From an uncultured Clostridium sp. (GTDB taxonomy: Bacteria; Bacillota; Clostridia; TANB77; CAG-508): a stretch of 33,325 bases of DNA. Where the stretch lies: the NCBI GenBank assembly GCA_947363765.1, contig CANAQC010000016.1, forward strand, positions 1 through 33,325. The letters run 5' to 3'. The translations under genes and the position numbers were made by a program. Below, piece after piece: positions 10,750 through 23,000 of the stretch; position 1 is the stretch's first letter; each line of letters starts with the position of its first letter. The notes beneath the pieces were generated by a model. That model ran no database searches and was not told where the DNA came from. It was given only the letters and a program-made list of their open reading frames with translations.

Positions 10750-11511
10750 TTTTTCTTTTCTTGCTTTTACTACTAATCTTTGTGTTCCATAATTTGTACA
10801 AGTAATTAAAGTTATTTCCTTTTTTCCTTTTGTTTCTTGACTTGTACAGCTTGTATCTTCTGGTTCTACTATGTATTTATCATAAACTTCATATGTAAGA
10901 GTTCTTCCTTCTAAGTCTGTTAATTCTATTTTATCACCATTATTAATTTCCGATAATTTTCCAAACATCTTTTTATTTCTATAATTATGTCCTACTATAA
11001 CATAATTTCCTCTTTCATTTGGATCATTTCCATGGAATTTTGTAAGAGATATTTTTAATAATTCATCTGTTGTTTTATCTAATACTGGATAATTAATTCC
11101 TAATGATGGTATATTTAAAACAGAATCTATAGAATATGTATCTCCACTTTCTGATGTAAATATTTCTCTTTTATTTTCTTTATTTTTAATTTGTGTTTGA
11201 ACTGATTGTGCAAGTTTTGTAATATCTATTTCTTCTCTATTACTTGATTGTTCATCTAATGTTACAATTAATACATTATTTTCCATGCGGACACCAGTAG
11301 GTTCTTCTTCATAATCTCCTAAATCTATACTTGCTAAAATTTCTTTTGATACTTCTTCATTTTTATTACGATCATATTCTGCATATATATAATACGAAAA
11401 TAGAATGCACACTAAAAAGACTGATAAGAAAAAGTTCATTTTGTATACTTTCTTTTTTCTTTTCAGTTCAGGAGTAACATATATTTTTTGTGTTACTAAA
11501 ATTTGGTTCAT
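10747..11511 (-). CDS. sortase family protein (class not assigned)
   Basis: N-terminal TM segment; YVIVGHNYRNKKMFGKL catalytic His region, EITLITCTNYGTQRLVVKAR (TLxTC) catalytic Cys region. Confidence 0.88.
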   Translation of the reverse strand: MNQILVTQKIYVTPELKRKKKVYKMNFFLSVFLVCILFSYYIYAEYDRNKNEEVSKEILASIDLGDYEEEPTGVRMENNVLIVTLDEQSSNREEIDITKLAQSVQTQIKNKENKREIFTSESGDTYSIDSVLNIPSLGINYPVLDKTTDELLKISLTKFHGNDPNERGNYVIVGHNYRNKKMFGKLSEINNGDKIELTDLEGRTLTYEVYDKYIVEPEDTSCTSQETKGKKEITLITCTNYGTQRLVVKARKEK

Positions 11512-11639
11512 ACTATTTTCTCCTATTTTTCAATTCTATTTAAATTATAACATGTTTTTTAGGCTACTCCAAGTATTTTTATCAAAAAAAATATTAAGAT
11601 TTGTTTACAATTTTTTTACAAATCCTAATATTTTTCATT

Positions 11640-11810
11640 TTATAACAAATTATCATATTTTTTTATTTCTTCTTTAGATTTTTCTTGTATTGGTTCATTA
11701 GCTCCTAACTCATTTTGAAAATAGTTTAAAAAGCTTGTATCACTTATTTGATACTTTAAGTTTAATAATTCTATATCTTCTTCAAAATTGAATTCACGCT
11801 TAAATCCCAT
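11640..11810 (-). CDS. small protein of unknown function (56 aa)
   Basis: MGFKREFNFEEDIELLNLKYQISDTSFLNYFQNELGANEPIQEKSKEEIKKYDNLL; minus-strand ggagg RBS upstream of ATG. Below the ORF-track length cutoff. Confidence 0.6.
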   Translation of the reverse strand: MGFKREFNFEEDIELLNLKYQISDTSFLNYFQNELGANEPIQEKSKEEIKKYDNLL

Positions 11811-11879
11811 ATTATATCCTCCATATTTTTATCTTAAAATATTATACTATATATTTTCATAAAACACAAGAAAAACCGC

Positions 11880-12083
11880 TTATTTTTCATAAACGGTTTC
11901 TTCCTGGGGAATTGCTTGTACATATCTTTCTGTAATTATAATTTTGCATTTTGTTAAATCCACACCAAGTTCATTTCCTCTTTTTTCTATACATTGCTTA
12001 GCTTCTTTTGCTGATTGTATGGGCATATTAAGTTCCCCATAATAATACCACAATTCTTTTGATACATCAAAATTTTGTGACAT
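11880..12083 (-). CDS. small protein of unknown function (67 aa)
   Basis: ORF with aggagg RBS; MSQNFDVSKELWYYYGELNMPIQSAKEAKQ... Confidence 0.65.
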   Translation of the reverse strand: MSQNFDVSKELWYYYGELNMPIQSAKEAKQCIEKRGNELGVDLTKCKIIITERYVQAIPQEETVYEK

Positions 12084-12151
12084 ATTAGTTCCTCCTATTT
12101 TTGCTTTTTGCTTAATATCTATTTATATTTTAACATATTTTTTATAACTTT

Positions 12152-13908
12152 TCAATTCAAACTTGCATAATATGAATTATATAATTTACTATAATATCCT
12201 CCTGTTTTTAAGAGTTCTATATGATTTCCCATTTCTACAATTTCTCCTGAATCTAATACAATAATTTTGTCTACATTTACAATTGTTGCTAATCTATGTG
12301 CAATAAAAATTGATGTTTTTTTTGCAGAAATAATATCTATTGATTTTTGTATTAATTGTTCTGTATGTGTATCTATATTTGCTGTTGCTTCATCTAGTAC
12401 AAAAATAGACGGATTATGTGCAAATATTCTTGCAAATGCTAGTAATTGCTTTTGTCCTGACGAAAACGATGCTCCTCTTTCTTTTGCAATTTCTTCTATT
12501 CCATTTGGAAGTGATAAGACAAACTCTTCTGCTGATGATAGTTTAATTGAATCCATTATATCTTGTTGTGTAATTTTTGTACTGTTTAGTTTAATATTAT
12601 TTTCTATACTTCTTGCAAAAATAAATGGATCTTGTAAAATAATACCAATATTAGTTCTTAAACTTCTTTTATTAATATTTTTTATATTAACACCATCTAT
12701 TAATATTTCACCTTGTTGTATATCATAAAAACGATTAATTAAATTTGTAATTGTTGTTTTTCCACAGCCTGTTTTCCCAACAAGTGCAATACTTTGACCG
12801 AGGTTCTATTGTAAAACTAATATTTTTTAATACCCAATTTTTATTATCATAAGAAAACCATACATCTTTAAATTCAATTTTTCCTTTTACATCTGTTAAT
12901 TCCATACCAGAATCTAAATCTTCTAAATATTCTTTATGATCTAAAATATCATATATTTTATTAATAGATACAAATGCTTCTTGTACTGTTTCTATATTGT
13001 CTATTGTTCTTGTAATTGGTTCAAATAATTGCTTTACATATGTAATAAATACATAAATAATACCTACATCAAATGTAGTTCCTAAAACATTTCTAAGACA
13101 TGCCCATATAATAATACTTATTGCCAAATTTTCTAAAATAGTTATTAATGCTGGAAGTAATCCTTCTATAATTCCGTCCTGGTAGTCTAGAATTTCTAAA
13201 TGCATGTGTTAGTTCTTCACATTCTTGTTGTTTTTCTTTTTGAATATTAAATATTTTAATTAATTTTGCTCCATATATAGATTCTGCTAAAAATGTATTT
13301 AACTTAGTTTTGATTATTTTTGATTTATTATAAATTTTATTTAATATTTTTGTAAGTACAATAGAGAATATTATAACAAATGGAAGTACAATAAACGACA
13401 ATAAGCTTAATTTTAAACTAAAGTAAATCATTATTGTTATAATTGCAACTATTAAAATCATATCTTTAAAAAATGTTGTAATAACTTCTTTAAATAGACT
13501 TGAAATATCTTCTACATCATTTGTAATTCTTACAAATAATTTTCCTGCAGATGTCCTATCATGAAATGGAATACTTGCATATTGTGTATATTTAAATAAT
13601 TTGTTCCTCATAGAATAAATTATATCTTCTCCCATCATGTTTGTTGTTGTACTTGCAATAAAGTCTATAATATTACCTAAAATTACAAGTCCAATATATA
13701 CTGCTCCTATCATTCCTATTGTTATAGCACCTTTTTGAAAAATTCCAAGACTTATATAATCATCTATTACAATTTTTATTAAATATGGTTTTATTAATTC
13801 GCCTATGTTTATTATTAATGATAATATTGTAACTATAATTATAGTTTTTTTATGTGGCTTTGCCATTTCGAAGACACGTTTTAGTGTACTACTTTTCTTC
13901 TTTTTCAT
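12152..13908 (-). CDS. ABC exporter (permease + ATPase), half-transporter 2; two in-frame CGG +1 sites (13176, 12800)
   Basis: ORFs 13093-13908, 12735-13205 and 12152-12556 join to one protein when Cs at 13176 (gga C gga) and 12800 (cct C ggt) are skipped, giving RLPGGIIEGLLPAL and IEPGQSIALVGKTGCGKTTI. Length 1757-2=1755=585 codons. Confidence 0.92.
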
Positions 13909-13927
13909 TTGTTTCTTCCTTCTTTCT

Positions 13928-15670
13928 TTAATTTAAAGCCATTTGAGATTTTGCTGTTTGTTCTTTATAGAAATTATAATATTTTCCTTTTTTATTTAGT
14001 AATGTATCATGTGTTCCAGATTCAATAATCAAGCCCTTATCTAATACAATGATTTGATTTGCATCTTTAATATCTGAAATACGATTAGAAATAATTATAC
14101 AAGTTTTATCTTTTACAAGTTCTTTTACATTTTTTAATACCATTTCCTCAGTTTTATTATCTAGTGCTGAAAAAGTATCATCAAAAATAACTACTTTACT
14201 TTTGTTTAAAAATGCTCTTGAAATAACAATTCTTTGTTTTTGTCCTCCTGATAGGTCAACTCCTCTTTCTCCAATAATTGTATCAATTCCATTTTTCATT
14301 TTTTCTATATCATCATATATCATAGCATTTTTAGTACTTTGTCTTATTTGCTCATCTTCAAATCCATCTTTAAATAGTTTAATATTTTCTTTTAATGATG
14401 TAGAAAACAAAAAATTATCTTGTGTTATATAACAAATATGGTTTCTTAAAGTTACTAGTGAAATTTCATTAATATCCTTTCCATCTATTATAATTTTTCC
14501 ATTTTGTACTGGGTATAGACGTAACAATAAATTCATTAATGTTGTTTTCCCACTTCCAATTGTTCCTATAATTCCAAGTGTTTCTCCTGTATTTATTTTT
14601 AAATTTATATCACTTAATACCATATCTAAGTTTTCTGGATAATTAAAGTTTAAATTTTTTATTTCTATATTTCCTTTAAAATCATCTATTTGTTTATCTA
14701 TTTTTGGTAATATTTTTTCTTTTTCTAACCTAAATACATTGTCTAATCTCTTATATGAAATTTTTGCTCTTTTATACCTAGAAATAACTCCTGGAAGCCA
14801 AGATACAGGTCCTACAAATAAACCAATATATCCATTAAATGCTACAAAATCTCCTGTTGAAATTACACCTTCTAATACTAATTTTGAACCATATAATAAT
14901 GAAATTCCATAACATAACCCAAAACAAATATTAAGGCAAGTAGAAAGTAAAGTAGAATGAACATCTACTGAATTATTTGCTTCTCTTAATTTACGATTTT
15001 TTCTAATAAATTCTTTTAATTGATTCATTTCTCCTGTATATGCCTTTGTAGTACGGATTGCATCTGTACTTTCTTGTACATATTCAGATAAATCTGTAAA
15101 GTATTTTTGAGATTTGCGAAAACTGCTTTCTACATATTCTTTAATTTTAATAATTAAAAATATTGTTATAAGAATTGGGCATAATGTAATTAATGTTAAA
15201 CTAACATTAACATTAGTTATCATAGTATATGTTGCAATTATTGTTGTAAATAAAAATCTAGTACCATAAGAAATTATTCTATAAATAAATTGCCTAATTT
15301 CTGAAACATCTTTTACAAAATAAGACATGAGTTCCCCATTTTTAATGTTTTGAAGACTTGTCATTTTTATTCTCATAAATTGTTCAAATAACTTGTTTTT
15401 TAAGTCTCTTTCTATGCTTCTTGGTATATAACCTGTAATCCATCTCCATGGCATACGTACTAAAAGTAAAATAATACATACTCCTATTAAATACCATACA
15501 TTGGCTACAATAACATCATAATTTGATTCCATGTTATATAATAAATCAATTATTTTTCCTATAATTCTAGGAGGATATGTTAAAAAATAAATATTTAATC
15601 CTATAAAAATCACTTGTAAAATCATTGCAATCCAATATTGTTTCATGATTTTTGATAATATTTTCTTCAT
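13928..15670 (-). CDS. ABC exporter (permease + ATPase), half-transporter 1
   Basis: LGIIGTIGSGKTTLMNLLLRL Walker A, VDLSGGQKQRIVISRAF signature, KVVIFDDTFSALD Walker B. Confidence 0.92.
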   Translation of the reverse strand: MKKILSKIMKQYWIAMILQVIFIGLNIYFLTYPPRIIGKIIDLLYNMESNYDVIVANVWYLIGVCIILLLVRMPWRWITGYIPRSIERDLKNKLFEQFMRIKMTSLQNIKNGELMSYFVKDVSEIRQFIYRIISYGTRFLFTTIIATYTMITNVNVSLTLITLCPILITIFLIIKIKEYVESSFRKSQKYFTDLSEYVQESTDAIRTTKAYTGEMNQLKEFIRKNRKLREANNSVDVHSTLLSTCLNICFGLCYGISLLYGSKLVLEGVISTGDFVAFNGYIGLFVGPVSWLPGVISRYKRAKISYKRLDNVFRLEKEKILPKIDKQIDDFKGNIEIKNLNFNYPENLDMVLSDINLKINTGETLGIIGTIGSGKTTLMNLLLRLYPVQNGKIIIDGKDINEISLVTLRNHICYITQDNFLFSTSLKENIKLFKDGFEDEQIRQSTKNAMIYDDIEKMKNGIDTIIGERGVDLSGGQKQRIVISRAFLNKSKVVIFDDTFSALDNKTEEMVLKNVKELVKDKTCIIISNRISDIKDANQIIVLDKGLIIESGTHDTLLNKKGKYYNFYKEQTAKSQMALN

Positions 15671-15920
15671 AATAAATAGCCCCTTTTTCTTTTGTTTTAG
15701 TCATAATTCTACTACATGTATCATATAACAATTTATATCTTTTTCCAACACCTAATTATAACATTTTAGTTATTGAATATAGTATTTTTATTTATTTTTC
15801 ATGTGTTTTTTATATTACGTTTTCTATATTAAGTTTTTATGACATTTTTATAACAATTTCTTTTTAGTGTTTGTTTTTTAGTATAATAAAAATGGTAGTA
15901 ATGTAAAATGGAGGTCAGTT

Positions 15921-16436
15921 ATGGAAATAATTTTTCGAAATACAACTACTTATAATTTAGAAGAATACAAAAAATTTCTACAATTTCATAATAGAAAATA
16001 TAATACGAGATATTATTCTTACACTTTGTTTATTGTGCTTTTGCTTTCATTTTGCATTGTATTACAATTTCGTTATCAAAATACTACACTTGGTATTTTA
16101 TTTGTTTTAATTTTATTGTGTTTCATTTTTTATCGCACATTTTATCCTATCTTCTTTGTAAAAAAAGAAGCTAATAGTAAAAAAATCACAAAACAAATGA
16201 CAAATACTTATGTTTTCTATGATAAATATGTTTTAATTAGAAATAAATCACATACTATTAATTTGAAATATTCAAAATTTTATAAGATTTTTGAAACAAA
16301 AAATTGTTTTTATTTATACTTAAATAAAAATTATGCTTTTGTTTTAAATAAAAATAATTTTGATATTGGAGATAAAAGTCAATTCTATGATTTTGTAAAA
16401 AGTAAAATATGGTTTAATTTTATTCCTTTTATATAA
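15921..16436 (+). CDS. YcxB-like membrane protein
   Basis: Two TM segments then TYVFYDKYVLIRNKSHTINLKYSKFYKIFETKNCFYLYLNKNYAFVLNKNNF, resembling YcxB-like C-terminal domains; ggagg RBS. Confidence 0.6.
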   Translation: MEIIFRNTTTYNLEEYKKFLQFHNRKYNTRYYSYTLFIVLLLSFCIVLQFRYQNTTLGILFVLILLCFIFYRTFYPIFFVKKEANSKKITKQMTNTYVFYDKYVLIRNKSHTINLKYSKFYKIFETKNCFYLYLNKNYAFVLNKNNFDIGDKSQFYDFVKSKIWFNFIPFI

Positions 16437-16770
16437 TCTGCTTTATATGGTTTAACTTATATTTATGCTTATATAAATATATTTCTATTACATCAATTCT
16501 TACAAATTCATTTTCTAAATTTCTAGAATATAAATAATATTCTACTGTTTTAATTAAGTGTTTTTGTTTTATTTTATCTACTGCTTCTATTGGTTTGCCA
16601 TAATTCGCATTTGTTCTTGTTTTTACTTCAATAAATACAAACTCTTTTTTATCTATTGCAATAATATCAATTTCACCTTGTTTTGCTATAAAATTTCTTT
16701 CTATAATTTTATAGCCTTTTTTTTGTAAATATATGGTTGCTAAATTTTCCCCTAATTTTCCGAATTTCAT
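16429..16770 (-). CDS. yraN: YraN/UPF0102 family protein
   Basis: GKLGENLATIYLQKKGYKIIERNFIAKQGEIDIIAIDKKEFVFIEVKTRT. Confidence 0.9.
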   Translation of the reverse strand: MKFGKLGENLATIYLQKKGYKIIERNFIAKQGEIDIIAIDKKEFVFIEVKTRTNANYGKPIEAVDKIKQKHLIKTVEYYLYSRNLENEFVRIDVIEIYLYKHKYKLNHIKQII

Positions 16771-16793
16771 GCCTTACATACATATATATATCT

Positions 16794-17675
16794 TTATTCC
16801 TTTCTTTTGTATATATTGGAATTAAGTCTTTGTATATATCCTTCTATTTCCATTATTACCATTATTGCATTTAATTCTGAAAGTGATTTTTCTTGTTGTT
16901 TTGCTATTTCATTAATATGCATAGGTCCTTTTTCTAATATAGAGTATATTTTAACATATTCTTGTGGAATTTGAGAAATTGATTTTGATGAATTTACTTG
17001 TGATGGTTTTTGGTTATTAAATTTTTGAACAAAATCTTTTTTTATTTGAGAAGGTTTTGTAACTAAATTTGCACCATTTTGAATTAATTTGTTTGTACCA
17101 ATTCCTGTATTTATATAAATATTATTTGGAATGGCATATACTGTTTTTCCCTGTTGTTTTGCATAATTTGCAGTTATTGTACTACCACTTCTATGTTCTG
17201 CTTCTACTACTAATACACTTTTTGCAATTCCACTAATAATACGATTTCTTTTAGGAAAATTACTAGTATTTGGCTCTATATTTTCTTTATATTCTGTAAT
17301 AATGCATCCACCATTTGATAAAATTTTATAAAATAACCATTCATTTTCTTTAGGATATATATAATTTAATCCACAACCTAAAACAGCTATAGTTTTTCCT
17401 TGTTCACTCATTGCTCCTATATGAGATGCTGAATCAATTCCAAGTGCCATGCCACTAATTATGGTTATATCTTGTTTTGATAACTCTTTTGCAAATTCAT
17501 TTGCAACCTGTCTACCATATTCTGAACATTTTCTAGATCCTACTATTGCTAATATGTTTTTCTTGTTTAATAAATTAATGTCTCCTAAAGCATATAATTT
17601 TTTTGGACAATCTTTTATTTTTAATAAATTTTTGGGATATTTATTATCTGTTTGTTTTATTTGTAGTATTTGCAT
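16794..17675 (-). CDS. dprA: DNA-processing protein DprA (likely start at MQILQIKQ; the ORF track extends to 17705)
   Basis: LAIVGSRKCSEYGRQVANEFAKELS...ISGMALGIDSASHIGAM...TIAVLGCGLNYIYPKEN Rossmann core; ggag RBS before ATG at 17675. Confidence 0.9.
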   Translation of the reverse strand: MQILQIKQTDNKYPKNLLKIKDCPKKLYALGDINLLNKKNILAIVGSRKCSEYGRQVANEFAKELSKQDITIISGMALGIDSASHIGAMSEQGKTIAVLGCGLNYIYPKENEWLFYKILSNGGCIITEYKENIEPNTSNFPKRNRIISGIAKSVLVVEAEHRSGSTITANYAKQQGKTVYAIPNNIYINTGIGTNKLIQNGANLVTKPSQIKKDFVQKFNNQKPSQVNSSKSISQIPQEYVKIYSILEKGPMHINEIAKQQEKSLSELNAIMVIMEIEGYIQRLNSNIYKRKE

Positions 17676-17692
17676 ATATTCTCCTTTGTTTT

Positions 17693-19233
17693 TTAAGTTT
17701 TCCAATATTTCCTATCTAGGTTACGATATCCTATTGCTTCTGCTAAATGATTTGTTTGAATGTTTTCTTTTTGTTCTAAATCAGCAATAGTTCTTGCTAC
17801 TTTTAAAATCCTTGTATATGCTCTTGCACTTAATCCTAATTTTTCAAATGCATTTTGCAATAATGTTTTACATTTTGTATCTAACTTGCAATATTTATCA
17901 ATTAACATAGGTGTTAATTCAGAATTTGAATATATTCCATTTTTATGATACCTAATTTGTTGTGTTTTTCTTGCAATATTTACCCTTTTTTTTATTTGTT
18001 CTGAAGATTCTACTAATACATCTTTTTCTAACTTCTGGTATTTTACAGGTGTTACTTCAATTTGAATATCAATTCTATCTAGTAAAGGTCCACTAATTTT
18101 TCCCATATATCTTGAAATTGCTTGTGGAGTACAACTACACTCTTTTTCTTTAGAGCCATAAAATCCACATGGACATGGATTCATAGAAGCAATAAACATA
18201 AAATTACATGGATATGTTAGACTAGCATTAACTCTACTAATAGTTACGATTCTATCTTCTAAAGGTCCTCTTAAAACTTCTAATGTGGTTTTATTAAATT
18301 CTGGAAGTTCATCTAAAAATAATACACCAAAATGGGCAAGGCTAATTTCTCCGAGGTTTTGGAATTCTACCTCCTCCTACTAGTGAACTTGCAGAAACTG
18401 TGTGATGTGGGGCTCTATATGGTCTTGTAGTAAGTATTGGTACGTCTTTTAAAAGTGTACCTGCTATACTATGAATTTTTGTTACTTCTAGTGCTTCTTC
18501 AAAAGTCAAATCTGGTAATATTGAAGGAATACGTCTTGCCATCATTGTTTTTCCGAGAACCAGGACTTCCGAATAAGAAGTAAGTTATGCCCACCGTGCT
18601 GCTGCTACTTCTAGTGCTCTTTTTATATTTTCTTGTCCTTTCACTTCTGAAAAGTCTAGTAAGTACTGATTTTTTTTATTAAAGAATTCTTCTAAGTTTG
18701 CAGTTTTAGGTATTATATTTTCTTTATGATTTAAATAATTTACTACTTGTTTTAAATTTTTTACTCCTATTACTTGTATTCCTTCTACTATAGATGCTTC
18801 TTTAGCATTTTCTTGTGGTAAAATAATTCGTTTCATTTTTAATTTTTTTGCCTCTATACACATTGGCAATACACCCTTAATATGATTTAAGGTTCCATCT
18901 AAAGAAAGTTCACCAATAAATATAGTATCTTCTAAATTTTGTTTAATAATTTCTTCAAAATTTGATAAAATTCCAATAGCAATTGGTAAATCAAAAAATG
19001 ATCCTTCTTTTTTAGTATCTGCTGGTGCAAGATTTACAACAATTTTTCTACTTTGAAATTCATATCCAGAATTTTTAATTGCAGTTCTTACTCTTTCTCC
19101 AGATTCTTTAACACTTGCATCTGGTAGTCCTACTACATTAAAGCTTGGCATACCGTGCAGAAACATCTACTTGCACATCTACTAAATACCCTTCTAGTCC
19201 ATGCAATGACATACTTTTTACGATTGATAACAT
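17693..19233 (-). CDS. comM: ComM/YifB family Mg-chelatase-like AAA ATPase; five in-frame CGG +1 sites (19155, 18596, 18571, 18555, 18353)
   Basis: [44 protein letters not shown]...[26 protein letters not shown]...[24 protein letters not shown]...MNPCPCG after skipping Cs. Length 1541-5=1536=512 codons. Confidence 0.93.
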
Positions 19234-19372
19234 ATTTTTCCTCTTTTTTTTAAATTTTGATTGGAAATATTAGATTTTTAGGTTAAAAATCTAAATTTTA
19301 GAATATTTTTTGAATCAATAATTTTATATTAGCAGTCTAATTATAATTTGTCAATACATTATATTTCTTTTT

Positions 19373-19410
19373 TAGGGTAATTTGTTATAATATTTTATGA
19401 AATTACCCTA
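19373..19410. repeat. inverted repeat / hairpin between comM and the YgjP-like gene
   Basis: TAGGGTAATTT...AAATTACCCTA perfect arms; second hairpin ttagattttta-ggt-taaaaatctaa at 19270-19294. Confidence 0.6.
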
Positions 19411-19459
19411 TATTATTATTAAAACCTATTTGGAATTTGAATTTTTTTACGTGCAAAAT

Positions 19460-19963
19460 TTATTGTTTTAATTCTTTTTTTATGTTTTTATAATCTGGCA
19501 TATACATTTCTACTAATTTCCAAAATTGCTTACTATGATTCATATACTGTAAATGACATAGTTCATGTAAAATAACATATCTAATAGCTTGTTTTGTATA
19601 ACAAATTAATTTTTCATTAATTGTAATATTTTTATTATTTGAACAACTTCCCCAGGCATACTGAATATTTTTTACTCTAACTTTATTTGGTTTTAGTTTT
19701 GTTAATTTAATTAAATCTTTTACATTTTCTTCTACTATTTGTATAAATTCTTGTTTTGTATATTTTTCTTTTCTTTCTTGTTTTTGCATATCTTTTTGTA
19801 AATTCTTTTTAATCCATATTTGTTTTTTTCTTACTATTTCATCTATTTGAGTTTCCAAGAAATGTTTTGGCGCTTTTACAATAACTCTTCCATCTTTAAT
19901 TTGAATATATAAATTCTTAATATTACTTTTTATTATTGTATACTGTATTTGTTCTAATTGCAT
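19460..19963 (-). CDS. YgjP-like (DUF45) zinc metallopeptidase
   Basis: YVILHELCHLQYMNHSKQFWKLVEMYMPDYKNIKKEL; likely start MQLEQIQ at 19963 after an aggat RBS. Confidence 0.8.
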   Translation of the reverse strand: MQLEQIQYTIIKSNIKNLYIQIKDGRVIVKAPKHFLETQIDEIVRKKQIWIKKNLQKDMQKQERKEKYTKQEFIQIVEENVKDLIKLTKLKPNKVRVKNIQYAWGSCSNNKNITINEKLICYTKQAIRYVILHELCHLQYMNHSKQFWKLVEMYMPDYKNIKKELKQ

Positions 19964-20020
19964 ATGTATATCCTTCTCCTTATATATAAACATTGGGCGG
20001 AATCTATTTCCGCCCTTAAA

Positions 20021-23000
20021 TTATATTACTCCAATATCTACTGGTGTTAAATCTTCTTCTTTTGTTCCTTTTTCTAATGCTTCATATAATGCTTCTACTG
20101 TATCTAATGCTGTAAAACAAGGAATTTTAGATTCTACTGCAAGTCTTCTTATTTTAAAACCATCTCTTGATTCGTGTTTTCCTTTTGTTGGTGTGTTAAT
20201 AATGAATGACAATTTACCGAGAACCAATTAAATCTGGAATACTGTTTTCCCCTTCCCAAATTTTTTGAACTGTTTTTGCTTCTATTCCATTTTCATTTAA
20301 AAACTTAGCAGTCCCAGAAGTGGCATAAATTTGGAATCCTAAATTATCTAATTTTTGTGCAATAGGTGCCATTTCAATTTTATCTTTATCTCGAACTGTA
20401 ATTAAAACATTTCCTTTATTAGGAATGTTTACTCCACTTGCAATAAATGCTTTTAAAATTGCTTCTGAAAATACTTTAGAAACTCCTAATACTTCTCCTG
20501 TTGATTTCATTTCTGGTCCAAGACTCGTATCTGCATTTTTAATTTTTTCAAAAGAGAATATTGGCATTTTTACTGCAATATATTCACTTTTTTTGTAAAT
20601 TCCTGTACCATATGGCATATCTTTTAATTTTTCACCCAAAATAACATATGTTGCAATATCAATTACTGGTAAATTTGTTACTTTACTAATATAAGGAACT
20701 GTTCTACTAGAACGAGGATTTACCTCAATAATATATACATTCCCACGATTAATAATAAATTGAATGTTTAATACTCCAATAATATTTAATTCTTTTGCAA
20801 TTGCTTTTGTATATTTAATAATTGTTTTTTGGTTTTCAATACTAATGTGTTGTGTTGGATATACAGATATACTATCTCCTGAATGAATCCCTGCTCTTTC
20901 TAAGTGTTCCATAATTCCTGGAATTAAAACATCTTCTCCATCAAAAATAGCATCTACTTCTAATTCTTTCCCAAGCATATATTTATCTATTAAGATTGGA
21001 TGTTCTTGTTCTACTTTATTAATTTCGTTTATAAAATCCTTTACTTCATTATCACTATATGCAATTGCCATTCCCTGTCCACCTAATACATAAGATGGTC
21101 TTACAAGAACTGGATATTTTAGTTCATTTGCTACTTTAATTCCTTCTTCTACTGTATAAACAGTTTGTCCTTTTGGTCTTGGAATACTACACCTTTCTAA
21201 TGCCTCATCAAATAGTTCTCTATCTTCTGCTCTATCCATGTCTTGTTCGGTTGTTCCTAATATTTTAACTCCCATGTTGGTTAGCGCCTTGGTTAATTTA
21301 ATTGCTGTTTGCCCACCAAATTGAACAATTGCACCATATGGTTTTTCTGTTTCTACTATATTTTGAACATCTTCTTTTGTTAATGGTTCAAAGTATAATT
21401 TATCTGCTATGTCAAAATCGGTACTAACTGTTTCTGGATTGTTATTAACAATAATGGTTTCATATCCTTTTTCTTTTAGTGCCCATACACAATGAACACT
21501 ACAATAATCAAATTCAATTCCTTGTCCAATACGAATTGGACCTGAACCTAATACTAGTATTTTCTTTTTACCTGTTTTATCTATTACTTCATTTTCATCT
21601 TCATAACTTGAATAATAGTATGGAGTACTTGCATCAAACTCAGCAGCACATGTATCTACCATTTTAAAGTTTGCAAATATTTTATATTCATTTCTTAATT
21701 CTTTTATTTGCTCTTCTTGTTTTCCACAAAACTTCGCAATTAATTTATCTGTATATCCCATTTTTTTAGCAGTTATTAATAATTCTTTTGTTAATTCTTC
21801 TTTTTGTAATCGTTTTTCTATTTTTATAATTCTTTGAATTTTGTTAATAAAAAACTTGTCAATTGTGGTAATCTCATGAATTACATCAACACTTATTCCT
21901 CTTCTTACAGCTTCTGCTATCATAAAGATTCTTTCATTGTCTACATGTTTTAATCCTTCTCTGATTTGTTCATTAGTAAGTCCTTGCAATTTTTCTAAAT
22001 TTAGACTATCTACATTTTCTTCTAATGAACGAATTCCTTTCATAAGTGCTTGTTCAATTGATGGTGCTATTGCCATTATTTCTCCTGTTGCTTTCATTTG
22101 AGTTCCAAGTTCTCTTGATGCTGTTAAGAATTTACTAAATGGCCATTTTGGTATTTTTACAATTACATAGTCTAATACTGGCTCAAAACATGCATATGTT
22201 TTTTTGGTTACTTCATTTTTTATTTCGTCTAATGTATAGCCAATAGCAATTTTAGCAGATACTTTGGCAATTGGATAACCTGTTGCTTTTGAAGCAAGTG
22301 CAGATGAACGGCTTACTCTTGGATTTACTTCTATTACTGCATATTCAAAACTGTTTGGATTTAGTGCAAATTGTACATTACATCCACCTTCAATTTGTAA
22401 TGCTGATATAATTTTAATAGCAGATGTTCTTAACATTTGATATTCTTTATCAGCTAGTGTTTGAGATGGTGCAACAACAATACTATCTCCTGTATGTACA
22501 CCAACTGGGTCAATGTTTTCCATATTGCAAATAGTTATACAACTTCCATTTTTATCACGCATTACTTCATATTCTATTTCTTTCCAACCGTGAAATACAT
22601 TTTTCAATTAATACTTGATGTACTCTTGATAAATGTAGTCCACTTTTTGTTGTTTCTTCTAATTCTTCTATTGTATAGCAAATTCCTCCACCTGTTCCAC
22701 CTAATGTATAAGCAGGTCTTACAATAACAGGAAGTCCAATTTTTCTTGCAAATTCTTCTGCATCTTCATAATTATTTACTACTTTACTTGCAATACATGG
22801 TTCTCCAATTTTTTCCATTGTATCTTTAAATTCTTGTCTATCTTCTGCTTTTTTAATTCCTTCTGGAGAAGTTCCAAGTAATCTAATTCCATGAGAATCT
22901 AAAAATCCATCTTCATATAGTTCCATTGCAATGTTTAGTCCTGTTTGACCCCCTAGATTTGGCAGTATACTATCTGGCTTTTCTATTTCTAAAATTTTTT

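Noticed and set aside
11876-11899. aaaccgct...aaacggttt inverted repeat as an unusual element
   Set aside because: Short hairpin at the 3' end of a small minus-strand ORF; most likely an ordinary terminator.
12735-13205. Separate CDS beginning MHLEILDYQDG
   Set aside because: It is the middle segment of the ABC exporter between two CGG shift sites, not an independent gene.
19991-20020. gggcggaa-tctat-ttccgccc as a CGG-related regulatory site
   Set aside because: Intergenic, untranslated hairpin downstream of carB; consistent with a terminator and not part of the in-frame CGG pattern.
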